A DNA stretch of 64,000 nt from Leptothermofonsia sp049200465 (GCF_049200465.1 NZ_CP120836.1:3224001-3288000); one strand, 5' to 3'. Positions 45,707-55,222 are shown, counted from the stretch's first letter. The notes: generated by a model not told the origin, from the sequence alone. Numbers and translations are program-made.

Positions 45707-46402
45707 CTACTCTTTCACTGGCAAGCCGGGAGAATCAGATTGTTTGAGTGTTTGAGAGCGCGATCGCCGTTCTGTTAAGCGGCAGTAAAACCGATAGCCC
45801 CAGCGAACAATATCGAGAAGAAAGTAGGGCACTCGCAGTCGCAGTGGTGAGAGGATTGGCAGATACAGCCAGTAATAAGCCCGCTTCAAGTTATCCCACT
45901 TGGAGCAGGTTTCCTCATGCAGAAAGTCTGAAATATCCACCACCAGTCCCCGACCTTCAAACATCATGACATTGCGTCCATGAACATCATGGGGATAAAG
46001 GCCACGGCTGCGAGCATAGTCTAATGCCTGGTCGATATCCTGAATGACTTGCTTTGGAATGCGCTTTCCCAGATGCAGACAGTCGTAGAGGGTAACTCCA
46101 CGCAACCGCTTCAGCACTAAAAAGCCTTCTCCAGAATACACACACTCCGAGAAAGCAGGATGAGACCCCAGGCGACAGTAGACCTCCCGTTCTTCCTCAA
46201 AACCCGGACGCCCAGGAGCATAAATTTTCACAACCAGATCGGGGTAATCGGGATGGTAGAAAACAGCGGCATAATTGCCGGTTCCGAGTAATTGCCAGGG
46301 AGGGGGAAATTGATGAACTACTACTGGATTATGAGGATCAAGGCTCTCAATCTGGAGTCCAGGCAGGAGTTCTTGATGGATGCTCTCGATCAGCCGATTC
46401 AT
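45707..46402 (-). CDS. Protein-kinase-fold (WaaP/Kdo-kinase-like) protein
   Basis: 231 residues from ATG 46402 (MNRLIESIHQE). The small kinase lobe has a GTGNYAAVF glycine loop and LVVKIYAPG with the ATP-binding Lys. The catalytic loop is HDVHGRNVMMF (Asp and Asn), and the metal-binding position is DIS in VVDISDF rather than DFG. Short lipopolysaccharide-core or serine/threonine kinases have this layout. The C-terminal 50 residues contain a hydrophobic stretch (LRVPYFLLDIV). Substrate unknown. It is alone on this strand apart from the ABM-domain gene upstream (68 bp). Confidence 0.7.
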   Translation of the reverse strand: MNRLIESIHQELLPGLQIESLDPHNPVVVHQFPPPWQLLGTGNYAAVFYHPDYPDLVVKIYAPGRPGFEEEREVYCRLGSHPAFSECVYSGEGFLVLKRLRGVTLYDCLHLGKRIPKQVIQDIDQALDYARSRGLYPHDVHGRNVMMFEGRGLVVDISDFLHEETCSKWDNLKRAYYWLYLPILSPLRLRVPYFLLDIVRWGYRFYCRLTERRSRSQTLKQSDSPGLPVKE

Positions 46403-46470
46403 GCAAAACCTTCTGTGCAGGAATGGAGAAGACACAAAGGTAACTCAGCAGCTAACCCACTGGCAACATT

Positions 46471-47058
46471 TCACTTGAGATGTGATTTTGTTGACGAGGG
46501 ATACAGCCAGAAATTAAGCAACTTTGTTAACCAGGGCATAACTGGGTAAGTCAACAGAGCAGATACAAAGGTGACTGAGATCAGTAAATCGATCAGTGGA
46601 TGAAAAACTTTCAGGAACGGACCCAGTAATGCATTAGCAATCAAAATCAAGGGGTATACAGCCAGTACGCCCAAAATAACCTTTTTATGATAGGCGGGCT
46701 GGGGCATTTTGCGCTGCATACTTTTTGGCAGGGTGAACCATAGTTCCAGACTGCTGGGTAGCTGTTGCAGCGATCGCCGCGAGACTAAATCCCGTGATTT
46801 TTCCATCCATTTTCGGTAGGTTGGTGACGCCACCCAGTTTCTGAAATGGGGATAGGCGTCGAATTTCACAATAATGACGTATTCGGGATAATCATGATCC
46901 CGTGGACGAATGATTTCGACCCCAAGAAATCCCTCCCACTGCTGGGCAGCCCGGTTAATTCCCGCAGTCCAGGCTTCATATTCTTGAATGCGATGGGGCT
47001 CAACGATTTCTGAGATAACGAGGGTGATGGGTTCTGAGGATTGTTGGGTGTTCGGCAT
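46471..47058 (-). CDS. ABM (antibiotic biosynthesis monooxygenase-like) domain membrane protein
   Basis: A 195-residue protein. The N-terminal ~100 residues form a dimeric alpha-beta-barrel ABM domain (VISEIVEPHRIQEYEAW, FLGVEIIRP, YVIIVKFDAYPHFRNW). Two hydrophobic segments follow (VILGVLAVYPLILIANALLGPF and ISVTFVSALLTYPVM). This ABM-plus-two-helix layout is a known uncharacterised family. ATG 47058 is the first in frame. Not obviously an enzyme for any named pathway. Confidence 0.8.
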   Translation of the reverse strand: MPNTQQSSEPITLVISEIVEPHRIQEYEAWTAGINRAAQQWEGFLGVEIIRPRDHDYPEYVIIVKFDAYPHFRNWVASPTYRKWMEKSRDLVSRRSLQQLPSSLELWFTLPKSMQRKMPQPAYHKKVILGVLAVYPLILIANALLGPFLKVFHPLIDLLISVTFVSALLTYPVMPWLTKLLNFWLYPSSTKSHLK

Positions 47059-47212
47059 GAGTCAGGGAATGGGATAAGCCATTCCTATGCTCAGATAAAA
47101 TGTTGGTTTAAGCAATAAGCGCTTAACCGAAAACCTTTTACTTATTCCGATATCGGATCGATCACCGGACGCTTACCACTTACAATAATGGCCAACCACT
47201 TTCTTGCCTTCA

Positions 47213-48742
47213 ATGATTGCTGATCTGCTTACCACTGCAATGCAACATCACCAGGCAGGGCAGTTGCAGGAAGCTGAACATCTCTACCGTCAGGTGTTGC
47301 AGCAACAACCCAATCACCCAAATGCGCTGTACCTGTTGGGATTGATTGCCCATCAAATGGGGAATCTGGACGGGGCGATCGCCCTTTATCAGCAAGCCAT
47401 TGCCTCCCAACCCAACTTTGCCGAGGCTCATAATAATCTGGGGGCAGCTTTTCAGCAGCAGGGAAATTTAGCCGCGGCGATTGCTCACTACCAGGCAACT
47501 CTGCGAATTAAGCCGGATAATCCCAATGCCAACATCAACCTGGGTGTGACACTTCAACAGCAGGGAAAACTGGAAGCAGCGATCGCCCGTTACCAGAAAG
47601 CCATTCGCCTCAACCCAAATTTGCCAGAGGCTTACAGCAATCTGGCTCATGCTCTGAAAGAGCGGGGCGAGTTAGAGCAGGCCACCTCCCACTATCAAAC
47701 TGCTTTGCAGCTTACACCGAATAATCCCGAAGCCTACCGAGATTTAGGTGATGCTTTGCAAGAACAGGGACGCATTGATGAGGCGATCGCATTACTGGAT
47801 GGGGCGATCAATCAGTTTCCAAATCACATCAAGCTGCAAGGAAGCCGCATTCGAGCAAAACTCATTTCAGGCAACCTGGGTGAGGGATTTGCCGAATATG
47901 ATCCTTGGCGTTTGAGCTTATCCAGCCGGACATTTTCCCAACCGACCTGGGATGGTTCTAATTTGAATGGCCAATCCATTTTGCTCTACACCGAAACCGG
48001 AGCAGGTATAGGCGACACCATCCAGTTCATTCGCTACGCACCCCTGGTTGCCCAGCGAGGTGGGCGAGTCATTCTGGAGTGCCAGCCAGCCCTCGTGCGA
48101 TTGTTTCAGTCCATTCCAGGGATTGAAACCGTGATTGCAACGGACAGTTCCCTCCCTTCCTTTGATGTGCAAGCATCCATCCTGAGTCTTCCCTTCATCT
48201 TTGGCACCACTTTAGAAACAATTCCCGCCTCCATTCCCTACCTATCTCCGCCTTCGATTTCCCTGTTTCCCCTGCCTGAATCGCCCCACCTCAAAGTTGG
48301 CATTGTCTGGGGTGGCGATCCAAACCATCGGCATGACCGCGATCGCTCCTGCCCGGTTCAGGAATTTCGGCGGTTTTTAACCACCAGGGAGATTGTTTTC
48401 TATAGCCTTCAGAAAGGACCCCACAGCACTGAGTTGGCGGAAATCGAAGAATTGCCCATCCAGGATTTGGGACCGCAACTGAATGACTTTGCAGATACGG
48501 CAGCGGCGATCACCCAACTCGATCTAGTTATCTCTGTCGACACATCAGTGGCCCACCTGGCCGGGGCCCTGGGAAAACCGGTCTGGATACTGCTTGCCTT
48601 TACTCCCGACTGGCGCTGGTTGATGTACCGAGAAGATAGCCCCTGGTATCCCAGCGCCCGGTTGTTTCGTCAACCTCACCGTAATGCCTGGACTGTAGTT
48701 TGTGATCAGGTTGCTCAGGAGCTACGCCGACTTTCCTCCTAA
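47213..48742 (+). CDS. TPR protein with GT41/GT9-like glycosyltransferase domain
   Basis: About 509 residues. Residues ~1-210 are six tetratricopeptide repeats with the consensus pattern A..LYR/YQ, N..AL..LG and P (for example FAEAHNNLGAAFQQQGNLAAAIAHYQ segments). The C-terminal half is a Rossmann-like glycosyltransferase, with LLYTETGAGIGDTIQFIRY at its start and VISVDTSVAHLAGALGKPVWILL near its end, resembling the ADP-heptose/O-GlcNAc transferase superfamily. Common in cyanobacteria, probably transferring a sugar to a surface glycan or protein. ATG 47213 is preferred to TTG 47204. Confidence 0.85.
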   Translation: MIADLLTTAMQHHQAGQLQEAEHLYRQVLQQQPNHPNALYLLGLIAHQMGNLDGAIALYQQAIASQPNFAEAHNNLGAAFQQQGNLAAAIAHYQATLRIKPDNPNANINLGVTLQQQGKLEAAIARYQKAIRLNPNLPEAYSNLAHALKERGELEQATSHYQTALQLTPNNPEAYRDLGDALQEQGRIDEAIALLDGAINQFPNHIKLQGSRIRAKLISGNLGEGFAEYDPWRLSLSSRTFSQPTWDGSNLNGQSILLYTETGAGIGDTIQFIRYAPLVAQRGGRVILECQPALVRLFQSIPGIETVIATDSSLPSFDVQASILSLPFIFGTTLETIPASIPYLSPPSISLFPLPESPHLKVGIVWGGDPNHRHDRDRSCPVQEFRRFLTTREIVFYSLQKGPHSTELAEIEELPIQDLGPQLNDFADTAAAITQLDLVISVDTSVAHLAGALGKPVWILLAFTPDWRWLMYREDSPWYPSARLFRQPHRNAWTVVCDQVAQELRRLSS

Positions 48743-48807
48743 AAGTACCCGGATGGGGAATACCATCTTAGGAAAACCCCGTTCAATATGGAAGTGCAAA
48801 TTTGCCC

Positions 48808-49746
48808 ATGTATGGGGATGACCCTATGACTTATGGAACAACAGTCAATGCTACAGTTTTGCGTGTAGTGGATGGTGATACTCTACGGGTTCGACTTGAT
48901 GGTAAAGAGGAATCCCTCCGCATCTCAGCTCTGGATACTGAGGAATCAAATCGTGGCAGCAGTACAAAACCTGTAACTCCCCACGGTAAAGCAGCAAAGC
49001 AGGCGGCTCAAAAGTTTTTCCCAATCAACTCGCAAATTACTCTGGAGTTTGCTGGATCCGAACCGCTAGAGGTTTGCCTGGAAAAGTACCGCGACAACTA
49101 TGGTCGATTACTGGTTTTTGTACATAAAGATGGTAAGGACTACCAGGAACACATGATTCTGGAGGGGTATAGTCCTTACTTCGTGAAATACGGTAATGTT
49201 AATTTTCCAGAATACCATCAGCGCTATATTCAGGCAGAACGTGAAGCCCAATCTGAACGGCGGGGCATTTGGGATCAGATTCAAGCGAATGGCTCAGAAA
49301 TTAACAATTACGCTTTGTTGACAACCTGGTGGCATCTTCGGGCTGCGGTCATTGATGAGTATCGATCGCTCAAGGTGACGATGCCCACTATACTGAATAC
49401 CCGTTTAGACTATGCCAGGCTCATTGAACTGGCAAAGGATAAGAAGAAGGCAACTGTGTTCACAGAACTCAGGAGTTTTAAGAGAATTCGCGGCAATCAT
49501 CTGATTATTGATATTGGCTCTGAGCAACAACCCTTCCAGGTTTTCATTGCTGACCTGGAGCGCGAAAACAGCCAGCAGGTGATGGAATTGTTGGTTAACC
49601 GCTATTTATCTGACGATGTTACCCATCCACGACGTAACTATGCCTATGTCACGGGTGCTCTGCAATTGTTCCAGAATCGCCAGGATTTACCACCCATTGT
49701 TCAATTAAAGGTGACATCCATCGACCAGATCACTGACCAGCCTTAG
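48808..49746 (+). CDS. Thermonuclease (SNase-like) with a C-terminal extension
   Basis: About 312 residues. The SNase OB-fold comes first (residues ~5-150): VVDGDTLRVRL, LRISALDTEES (the Asp and Glu of the catalytic site), FRDNYGRLLVFV-like block with the conserved Arg, and ERRGIWDQ at its end. About 150 further residues (HLRAAVIDEYRSL, TVFTELRSFKRIRGNHLIIDIG) look like a second, OB-type domain not usual in the short enzymes. No signal peptide, so it is intracellular. ATG 48808 or 48826 may be used; the second has GGGGA about ten bases before it. Its 3' end overlaps murF by 17 bp, convergent. Confidence 0.8.
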   Translation: MYGDDPMTYGTTVNATVLRVVDGDTLRVRLDGKEESLRISALDTEESNRGSSTKPVTPHGKAAKQAAQKFFPINSQITLEFAGSEPLEVCLEKYRDNYGRLLVFVHKDGKDYQEHMILEGYSPYFVKYGNVNFPEYHQRYIQAEREAQSERRGIWDQIQANGSEINNYALLTTWWHLRAAVIDEYRSLKVTMPTILNTRLDYARLIELAKDKKKATVFTELRSFKRIRGNHLIIDIGSEQQPFQVFIADLERENSQQVMELLVNRYLSDDVTHPRRNYAYVTGALQLFQNRQDLPPIVQLKVTSIDQITDQP

Positions 49747-51121
49747 GGTTACGCAGTGCTTCGACCACTTGATCAAGGCCAACCGCACGGGATGCTTTGA
49801 ACAGCAAGCGATCGCCCGGTTTTACAATCTCCTGTAAGCGAGCTGTGAGTGCTTCATGGGTGGTAAACCGTTCCGTGGGTAAGGGGGTGGCTCCTGCTGT
49901 CAGGGCACTGGCTTCGGGTTCTTCAGCCAAAATCAGCAATCGATCCAGATTAAGTTGCCTGACAGCGAACCCTACCCGTTCATGGAATTCTGGCGATCGC
50001 TCCCCCAGTTCTTTCATGGTTCCTAACACGGCAATTCGCCGTTTGCCAGGGGTTTGGGCAAGTAGCTCCAGGGACGCCAGCATTGACTCCAGTCCCGCGT
50101 TATAGGTCTCGTCTAGAAGCACAATGTCCTCCGGTAATTCATGGCGTTGCGCCCGTCCAGCTGGCAGATCAACGGTTAGCCCGTGAGCCAATGGTGACCA
50201 ATCAATTCCCAGGGCTTTTGCAACGGCGATCGCGGCCAGATAATTTAGAGCATTATGCCGACCGGGGAGGGGTAAGGGTAACTCCAGCCCTTCCACCAGC
50301 AACGTTCCCTGACTGATCAATTGACCACGGACATCCCCTTCCTCCAGTCCATAGGTAATTGTTGTTCCCTGCCAGACGGATGCTGCGGTTTTCAGCAACA
50401 GCGGATTGTCATGGTTAAGAATGGCCGTACCCGTGCGGGGCATTTCCGCCAGCAGTTCACATTTGGCCTGGGCGATCGCCTCCTCTGATCCCAACCGCCC
50501 AATGTGAGCCGTACCCACGTTGGTAATGACTGCAATATCCGGAGAAGCAATCCGGGTTAATAAGGCAATCTCTCCTGGACCCCGCATTCCCATTTCAATC
50601 ACAGCATAGTGATGCTCCGGTCCCAGTTCTAACAGAGTTTTAGGAACACCAACCTCGTTGTTGTAGTTTGCCTGACTCTTAAGTAAGGCGATGGGGGATG
50701 CGGAGTGGGATAGAACAGCAGCAATCAGTTCTTTGGTGGTGGTTTTGCCGACGGAGCCTGTTACGGCAATCACAGGGACTGTAAACTGGTCACGCCACCA
50801 GCGGGCGATCGCCTGATAGGCTACCAGGGTATCAGCCACTGTCAGAAATGGAGTGGTCGGTAGCATTTTGGATCGCAGGGCACTGAAAGCTGAATCCACA
50901 CTCACGATCGCGGCGATCGCACCCCGCTGCATTGCCTCAGTAACAAACTCATGTCCGTCAAAGGTCTCTCCCTTCAAGGCCAGGAAGACTTCACCCGGAG
51001 CCAGACTACGAGTATCGGTTGTGATCCCCTCCGCTTGCTTAGCCAGAGCGGCTGCCGATAGGTTCACTGGCGTGGCATTAAGAACGGCGGTCAACTGAGC
51101 TAGCGTCGCACGACAGGGCAT
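49730..51121 (-). CDS. murF: UDP-N-acetylmuramoyl-tripeptide--D-alanyl-D-alanine ligase
   Basis: A 463-residue Mur ligase that attaches D-Ala-D-Ala to the UDP-MurNAc tripeptide. The N-terminal domain contains GITTDTRSLAPGEVFLALKGETFDG, the MurF signature. The P-loop is TGSVGKTTTKELI, followed by SQANYNNEVGVPKTLLEL and VIEMGMRGPGEI. The C-terminal domain has DETYNAG and LGTMKELGE. Length and order are complete. It lies 15 bp downstream of the DedA gene on the same strand, so they are probably cotranscribed. A family of in-frame low-complexity changes is absent here, in contrast to cobJ. Confidence 0.95.
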   Translation of the reverse strand: MPCRATLAQLTAVLNATPVNLSAAALAKQAEGITTDTRSLAPGEVFLALKGETFDGHEFVTEAMQRGAIAAIVSVDSAFSALRSKMLPTTPFLTVADTLVAYQAIARWWRDQFTVPVIAVTGSVGKTTTKELIAAVLSHSASPIALLKSQANYNNEVGVPKTLLELGPEHHYAVIEMGMRGPGEIALLTRIASPDIAVITNVGTAHIGRLGSEEAIAQAKCELLAEMPRTGTAILNHDNPLLLKTAASVWQGTTITYGLEEGDVRGQLISQGTLLVEGLELPLPLPGRHNALNYLAAIAVAKALGIDWSPLAHGLTVDLPAGRAQRHELPEDIVLLDETYNAGLESMLASLELLAQTPGKRRIAVLGTMKELGERSPEFHERVGFAVRQLNLDRLLILAEEPEASALTAGATPLPTERFTTHEALTARLQEIVKPGDRLLFKASRAVGLDQVVEALRNPKAGQ

Positions 51122-51136
51122 TACTGATTTACCGTC

Positions 51137-51799
51137 CTACTGTCCTTCAACCGCCTGATCCTCAGATGGTTGGTTTTCTACCGCAATTCCCTTCGCCTTA
51201 CGAGACTCCAACCAGATTGGAACCACAATCCATGCAGCCACAATCAGCAAAGTTAACAGCGCAAATCGACTAGCCCACTCAACCAGCTTCTCTAAAGGAA
51301 CAATTTGCCCGGCGAAATAAGCGAGGGTCACCATTACAGATGCCCAGGCGATCGCCCCCAGAACATTATAGAGCATAAACTTTGGGTAGGGCATTTCAGC
51401 AATCCCCGCCAGTGGACTGGCAAAAATTCGCAGCAGGGCCACAAAGCGCCCCAAAAAAATCGCCTTCGCCGCATTCTGACTGAACTGATTTTTGAGCGAT
51501 ACCAACTGGGTTTCCTGAACCCGAAAGATCCGACCGATCCCCACCAGCATCGGCCATCCCCCATATCGGCCTACCCAGTAACCCAAATTACCACCCAGAG
51601 TTGCACCCAGCACCGCATCACCTAAAACGATCCAGTAGTTCAGTTGATCGCTCCCGGCCAAAAAGCCGCCTGCCAGTGTCACCGTTTCTCCAGGAATGGG
51701 AAGTCCAACATTTTCTAGCAAAATCCCCAAAAACACTGCCCAGTAACCATACTGCTGGGCAATCTCTTCTATTCTCTCTAGCGATAGCAGTTCAGACAT
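51137..51799 (-). CDS. DedA family membrane protein
   Basis: A 220-residue integral membrane protein. The family signature is GLPIPGETVTLAGGFLAG and GNLGYWVGRYGG, followed by FLGRFVALLRIFASPLAGIAEMPYPKF, which carries the Arg and Pro residues important for DedA proteins. Four or five hydrophobic helices are seen, with a hydrophobic C-terminal helix (LLTLLIVAAWIVVPIW). DedA proteins are linked to undecaprenyl-phosphate or phospholipid flipping and to envelope stress, which fits its place upstream of murF. ATG 51799. Confidence 0.9.
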   Translation of the reverse strand: MSELLSLERIEEIAQQYGYWAVFLGILLENVGLPIPGETVTLAGGFLAGSDQLNYWIVLGDAVLGATLGGNLGYWVGRYGGWPMLVGIGRIFRVQETQLVSLKNQFSQNAAKAIFLGRFVALLRIFASPLAGIAEMPYPKFMLYNVLGAIAWASVMVTLAYFAGQIVPLEKLVEWASRFALLTLLIVAAWIVVPIWLESRKAKGIAVENQPSEDQAVEGQ

Positions 51800-51908
51800 G
51801 CAGAAAGGCTTTTACAAAACGTTATCATCCCGTCTCAATCTTGGCGTGATCTTACAAAATCTGTCAATCGTGCGGAATCTCTGCTGATTGACTTGTTAAA
51901 GGAATTGT

Positions 51909-52026
51909 TATGTCGCCATAGCCACTAGACTCAGGACGGGGTACAGGTGTGAAAATCCTGGTTGGAGGCGAAGCCCCCACTCCCCTGAACTCGATGTCCT
52001 AGTAACTACCTGGCGACAGCTATAAC
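51909..52026. mobile_element. MITE-like element, family A (copy 7)
   Basis: About 118 bp. Left end TTATGTCGCCATAGCCACTAG; right end, reversed, TATAGCTGTCGCCAGGTAGTTACTAGGAC. Contains GGAGGCGAAGCCCCCAC. It lies in the 630-bp spacer between the DedA and STAS genes (51800-52429); nothing else can be supported there apart from A+T-rich promoter-like sequence before the STAS gene. Confidence 0.65.
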
Positions 52027-52429
52027 TACAAAGCACCCGAAAATGACTGTATTTCAGGTTTTTGCAGTCAGCCCCCACTGAATTTCGGTCCTAAAAATCC
52101 TCTGTTCAAGAACTAAGTGTCGAGGAATACGGTTTTCTGTCGAAAGTATGAAGTTTATTAAAAGCAGATGGATTAGAGTCTTATCTGAGCAGAAATTAAA
52201 GATTGCGTAAAGTTACCGAGAAGCACACTGTTTTCAGCGAAGTAAGTTCTATATTTTGTTGAAATCACTGTGATTCTACTTAGATAACTAAGCACTTCAA
52301 TAACTTCCGAATTATTCCCTGTGGGCTCAGTAATCTCAAGTCTGGCTATTCTAGGAATTGGCTTGTGCCATCACTGCCTATGTTTGAGATTTTGCTAGTT
52401 ACTGTCAATAACACTACGTACTGGGTTAT

Positions 52430-52813
52430 ATGAATATGAAATTCGTACATGAGAACAGGTTCGTTTTGCTTCAACCCCAGGGGCAACTCAATGCCCATGC
52501 AGGAATGAATCTCAAACAGCAGGTGCTGGCCATTGAACCAGAACGGTTTAATCTGTGTATCGTTGACTTGGCTCAGGTAGACTTTATTGACAGTGCAGGT
52601 CTTTTATCTTTGGTCAGTGGATTAAATGCGGCCAATCGGAAAAACTGCCGTCTGGTATTTTGCAACGTGCGTCCCTCAGTCCGGTTAATCTTCGAAATTA
52701 CTCAGTTAGACTCAGTATTCGAGCTATTTGATACCTTTTCGGAAGCAACCGCAGAAGTTCTACAGGGTTCCGACCAGGGCTCCTGGCCTACCGCTAAACC
52801 TGTTGCTGCATAG
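52430..52813 (+). CDS. STAS-domain anti-sigma-factor antagonist-like protein
   Basis: 127 residues, one STAS domain. The phosphorylation loop is IDSAGLLSLVSG (Asp-Ser-Ala-Gly-Leu; Ser is the site in anti-anti-sigma factors). Preceding strands have RFVLLQPQGQLNAHAG, and the end is LDSVFELFDTFSEA. Such proteins switch partner kinases or anti-sigma factors. No partner kinase or phosphatase gene is adjacent. ATG 52430 is the first of two nearby (MNMKF). The 3' spacer to the next gene is 658 bp. Confidence 0.85.
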   Translation: MNMKFVHENRFVLLQPQGQLNAHAGMNLKQQVLAIEPERFNLCIVDLAQVDFIDSAGLLSLVSGLNAANRKNCRLVFCNVRPSVRLIFEITQLDSVFELFDTFSEATAEVLQGSDQGSWPTAKPVAA

Positions 52814-53471
52814 GGACAGTGCCCGTAGGTGGGTAGATAGATGGAGATGGGGTTTAGAATTCTTGGTCAATTTCTGCTGGTTCATCAGCAATTTAGAGCT
52901 ATCATCACAGGCCTCACTCTTTCAAGATACTGAGCCGATAACTGAGCACTGAGTATCCTAGCTTGCCCATTATTGGGGCAAACGCTTCATTTTTCACAGA
53001 TTTCTAATCGCGATCGCTGTCCCATCTTTGCTGGATTGATGATGGGCATGGGTTTGAATCCTTCAGTGGCTTCTAAATAGGTAGCCGTAATTAACTGTAA
53101 TAATAGTAATAATATGGTGGCTGCGCCTCCAAATAGGGGATTTTCCCTCCCCACTCCCGAAGTGATCCTGAATTTAACTGCGTCTAGCTACTTACCACCA
53201 TCAGCCTGGCTGGGATGAGACCAGTATGGCATTTTAAGAGAGAAGTTATTAGAAGCGTATAATCGAAAAATGAATTGGGGACAGCAGAGTCGCAGGTCTG
53301 GTTACAAACGAAAACCAACGCCTACTATAGCAGTCCTAAATCAGTCGTGAGATTGAGAGGCTTTGTGAAAAAGGAATTCCGCAGGAATCCTTTCTCACAA
53401 TCCAAACAGAATCACTATATCTGTTGCTCCAATCGTATAAGGATGGTGGTCTGAGTATTGGAGGCAGGGCA
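52814..53471. other. Spacer with a family B hairpin element
   Basis: No gene is supported in 52814-53325. A hairpin MITE occupies 53326-53419, and the remaining sequence to 53471 is the leader of the coiled-coil gene. Confidence 0.5.
53326..53419. repeat. Hairpin MITE, family B (copy 3)
   Basis: Ends TATAGCAGTCCTAAATC and, reversed, TATAGTGATTCTG. The centre is an imperfect hairpin TTGTGAAAAAGGAATTCC / GGAATCCTTTCTCACAA (53363-53400), nearly the same stem sequence as in copy 1 behind icfA. Confidence 0.7.
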
Positions 53472-54305
53472 ATGGAGGAAGTCAACCTGTTTTGGTTTGG
53501 GTTGTTTCTGGAAGTAGGTTTTGTCTTGCTGATTCTGTGGCTGGTTCGCCCGGCTTCCGAAACGGGCGATCGCTTATGGGGAAAGATTACTCAGCTTAAA
53601 AAGGATTATCATCGGAGTCAGCAGGAGCTTCAGCAGCAGAAAACCAGGTTAGGGCAGGAATGCACACGTCTGCGGCAGGAGTTACAAAAACAGAATGACC
53701 AGTTGATGCAGGAACACCTCCAGCGGCAGCAGGAGTGGAAGCAACAGGAGGAGAAGCTGGTAGAGGAATGTAACCGTCTGATGCAGGAGCGCGATCGCCT
53801 GATCCACGAGCGGGATCAACTGGTGCACGAATTTGAGCATCAAAAAGCCCAGCTTAATCAAGATAGCATTCGCCTCCAGCAAGAATTGGAACAACAGAAG
53901 GTGCAATTGATTGAGGAATATACTCACCTGCAGCAAGAGTTGCAACACCAACAGGCCATACTGGCAAACGAGTTGCACCAGGCTACCTTTAAGCAGCTAC
54001 AGAGTTTGCTGGTAAGCTACCCCACGGCCATGAAAATTGCCCATGCCAGGCCACATCTACCAGCCAAAAGCTTGGCTGTGATGTTTACGCCCCTGGAGAA
54101 TTTGCTTAAAGATTGGGGTTATGAAACCATTGGGCCAATCTGGAGCAAAGTTGTCTACGATCCCCACTTGCACCAGCCCGATACAACTGACATTCAGCCT
54201 GGAGACTGGGTCTATATCAGGTTTGTTGGCTACCGACAGGGCGAAACCGTTCTCTGCCCAGCTAAGGTCAGTCGCATTCTACCGGATTCAATTAATGGAG
54301 AGTGA
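53472..54305 (+). CDS. Membrane-anchored coiled-coil protein with GrpE-like C-terminal domain
   Basis: About 277 residues from ATG 53472 (MEEVNLFWFG). A single N-terminal transmembrane helix (LFWFGLFLEVGFVLLILWLV) is followed by ~130 residues of heptad-rich coiled coil dominated by Q, E and L (QQELQQQKTRLGQE, EQQKVQLIEEYTHLQQEL). The last ~100 residues (QLQSLLVSYPTAMKIA, LAVMFTPLENLL, YETIGPIW, VYIRFVGYRQGE) match the domain that cyanobacterial annotations call GrpE-like, although the classical GrpE beta-domain role has not been shown for it. A cytoplasmic stalk with a membrane anchor is the inferred layout. Confidence 0.75.
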   Translation: MEEVNLFWFGLFLEVGFVLLILWLVRPASETGDRLWGKITQLKKDYHRSQQELQQQKTRLGQECTRLRQELQKQNDQLMQEHLQRQQEWKQQEEKLVEECNRLMQERDRLIHERDQLVHEFEHQKAQLNQDSIRLQQELEQQKVQLIEEYTHLQQELQHQQAILANELHQATFKQLQSLLVSYPTAMKIAHARPHLPAKSLAVMFTPLENLLKDWGYETIGPIWSKVVYDPHLHQPDTTDIQPGDWVYIRFVGYRQGETVLCPAKVSRILPDSINGE

Positions 54306-54748
54306 GCGATGCTCTCCCAGGGTGGATAAGATGATCCTGGTGGGTTAAAGAAGCAATCCTAAGGCGATCGCAAAACTGGTCTGGGCGATCCCCTGACATT
54401 TTTTCTGATTGACATTTCTGGTGTGCTTTTGATTACATTTTTAATGTTGATCGATTTCCTAATATGAATACAGGAGTTCTCTTTTCCAGTTGATTGCCAG
54501 TTCAATTTGCAGTGTAAACTTATCAATAGTTATGTTGCTGAATTGGCAATTTTGAAGAGCCTGCATTGCGACTGAAACTCTTTTTTCAAAATTGCACCTA
54601 ATAGCTGTCGTCAGGTGGCTTAGAACATTGGTTTTAAGGGGGGGCAAAGGCCCCAGCCAGGGGTAGGGCCCCTGTGCCTGTTCTGAGCCCAGTGGCTATC
54701 GCTATAACAAGATTACTGAAACCATTAGCCATTACTTGAGAGTCTTTT
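54306..54748. other. Spacer with a family A MITE
   Basis: 443 bp without a gene. The first part (54306-54600) is A+T-rich. A family A element fills 54600-54706. Confidence 0.5.
54600..54706. mobile_element. MITE-like element, family A (copy 8)
   Basis: Starts AATAGCTGTCGTCAGGTGGC and ends GTGGCTATCGCTATA. Core GGCCCCAGCCAGGGG. Related most closely to copies 5, 7 and 9 (the TATAGCTGTCGCC subtype). Confidence 0.7.
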
Positions 54749-55222
54749 ATGAGTCAAACTGCTGAACGCATCACTCGTCTCTGTCATGCTTATATCAAGC
54801 TCTCTGACAAGTTCCAAAAGCTGGATGTTGAGTACATGACATTAAGAGGTAAAGTTGTTCCCTTAATTAAGGCACTGAAGACTTACAAACAACTGGTGGA
54901 ACAACTTAGCCAGGAAAAGCAAACCCTGGAAGAAAAACTCCAGGAAACTACGCTGAAATATGAGGAACTGAAACCGCTCGAGATTTTGCTGCAATCGGAA
55001 TTCCACGAGGCCTTAAGCGAAGCTGAAGAGCAGGTTGAATTGGTGGAAGCAACCCTTCATGAGATGGAGAGCGATCGCGATCCCGATTTGAGCGACATTG
55101 ATAAGGAACTCCTTATCCAGTATCAGAACGATCCCGAACAGTTCAATTTACTGTTGAATGCGCCCTTTCTGAACCAATCAGAAAGTTGCCTGACCTCAGA
55201 AAAAATGTTGCAGTCGATTTAA
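54749..55222 (+). CDS. Coiled-coil hypothetical protein
   Basis: 157 residues, acidic, with a predicted long coiled coil at about residues 45-110 (LKTYKQLVEQLSQEKQTLEEKLQ, LSEAEEQVELVEATLHEME). No catalytic motif and no membrane segment. ATG 54749. I do not recognise the family. Two coiled-coil genes in succession (with 53472) suggest a structural or scaffolding function, but this is inference. A worn repeat with GGGGTGCAACCCCCC follows in the spacer at 55265-55380. Confidence 0.6.
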   Translation: MSQTAERITRLCHAYIKLSDKFQKLDVEYMTLRGKVVPLIKALKTYKQLVEQLSQEKQTLEEKLQETTLKYEELKPLEILLQSEFHEALSEAEEQVELVEATLHEMESDRDPDLSDIDKELLIQYQNDPEQFNLLLNAPFLNQSESCLTSEKMLQSI

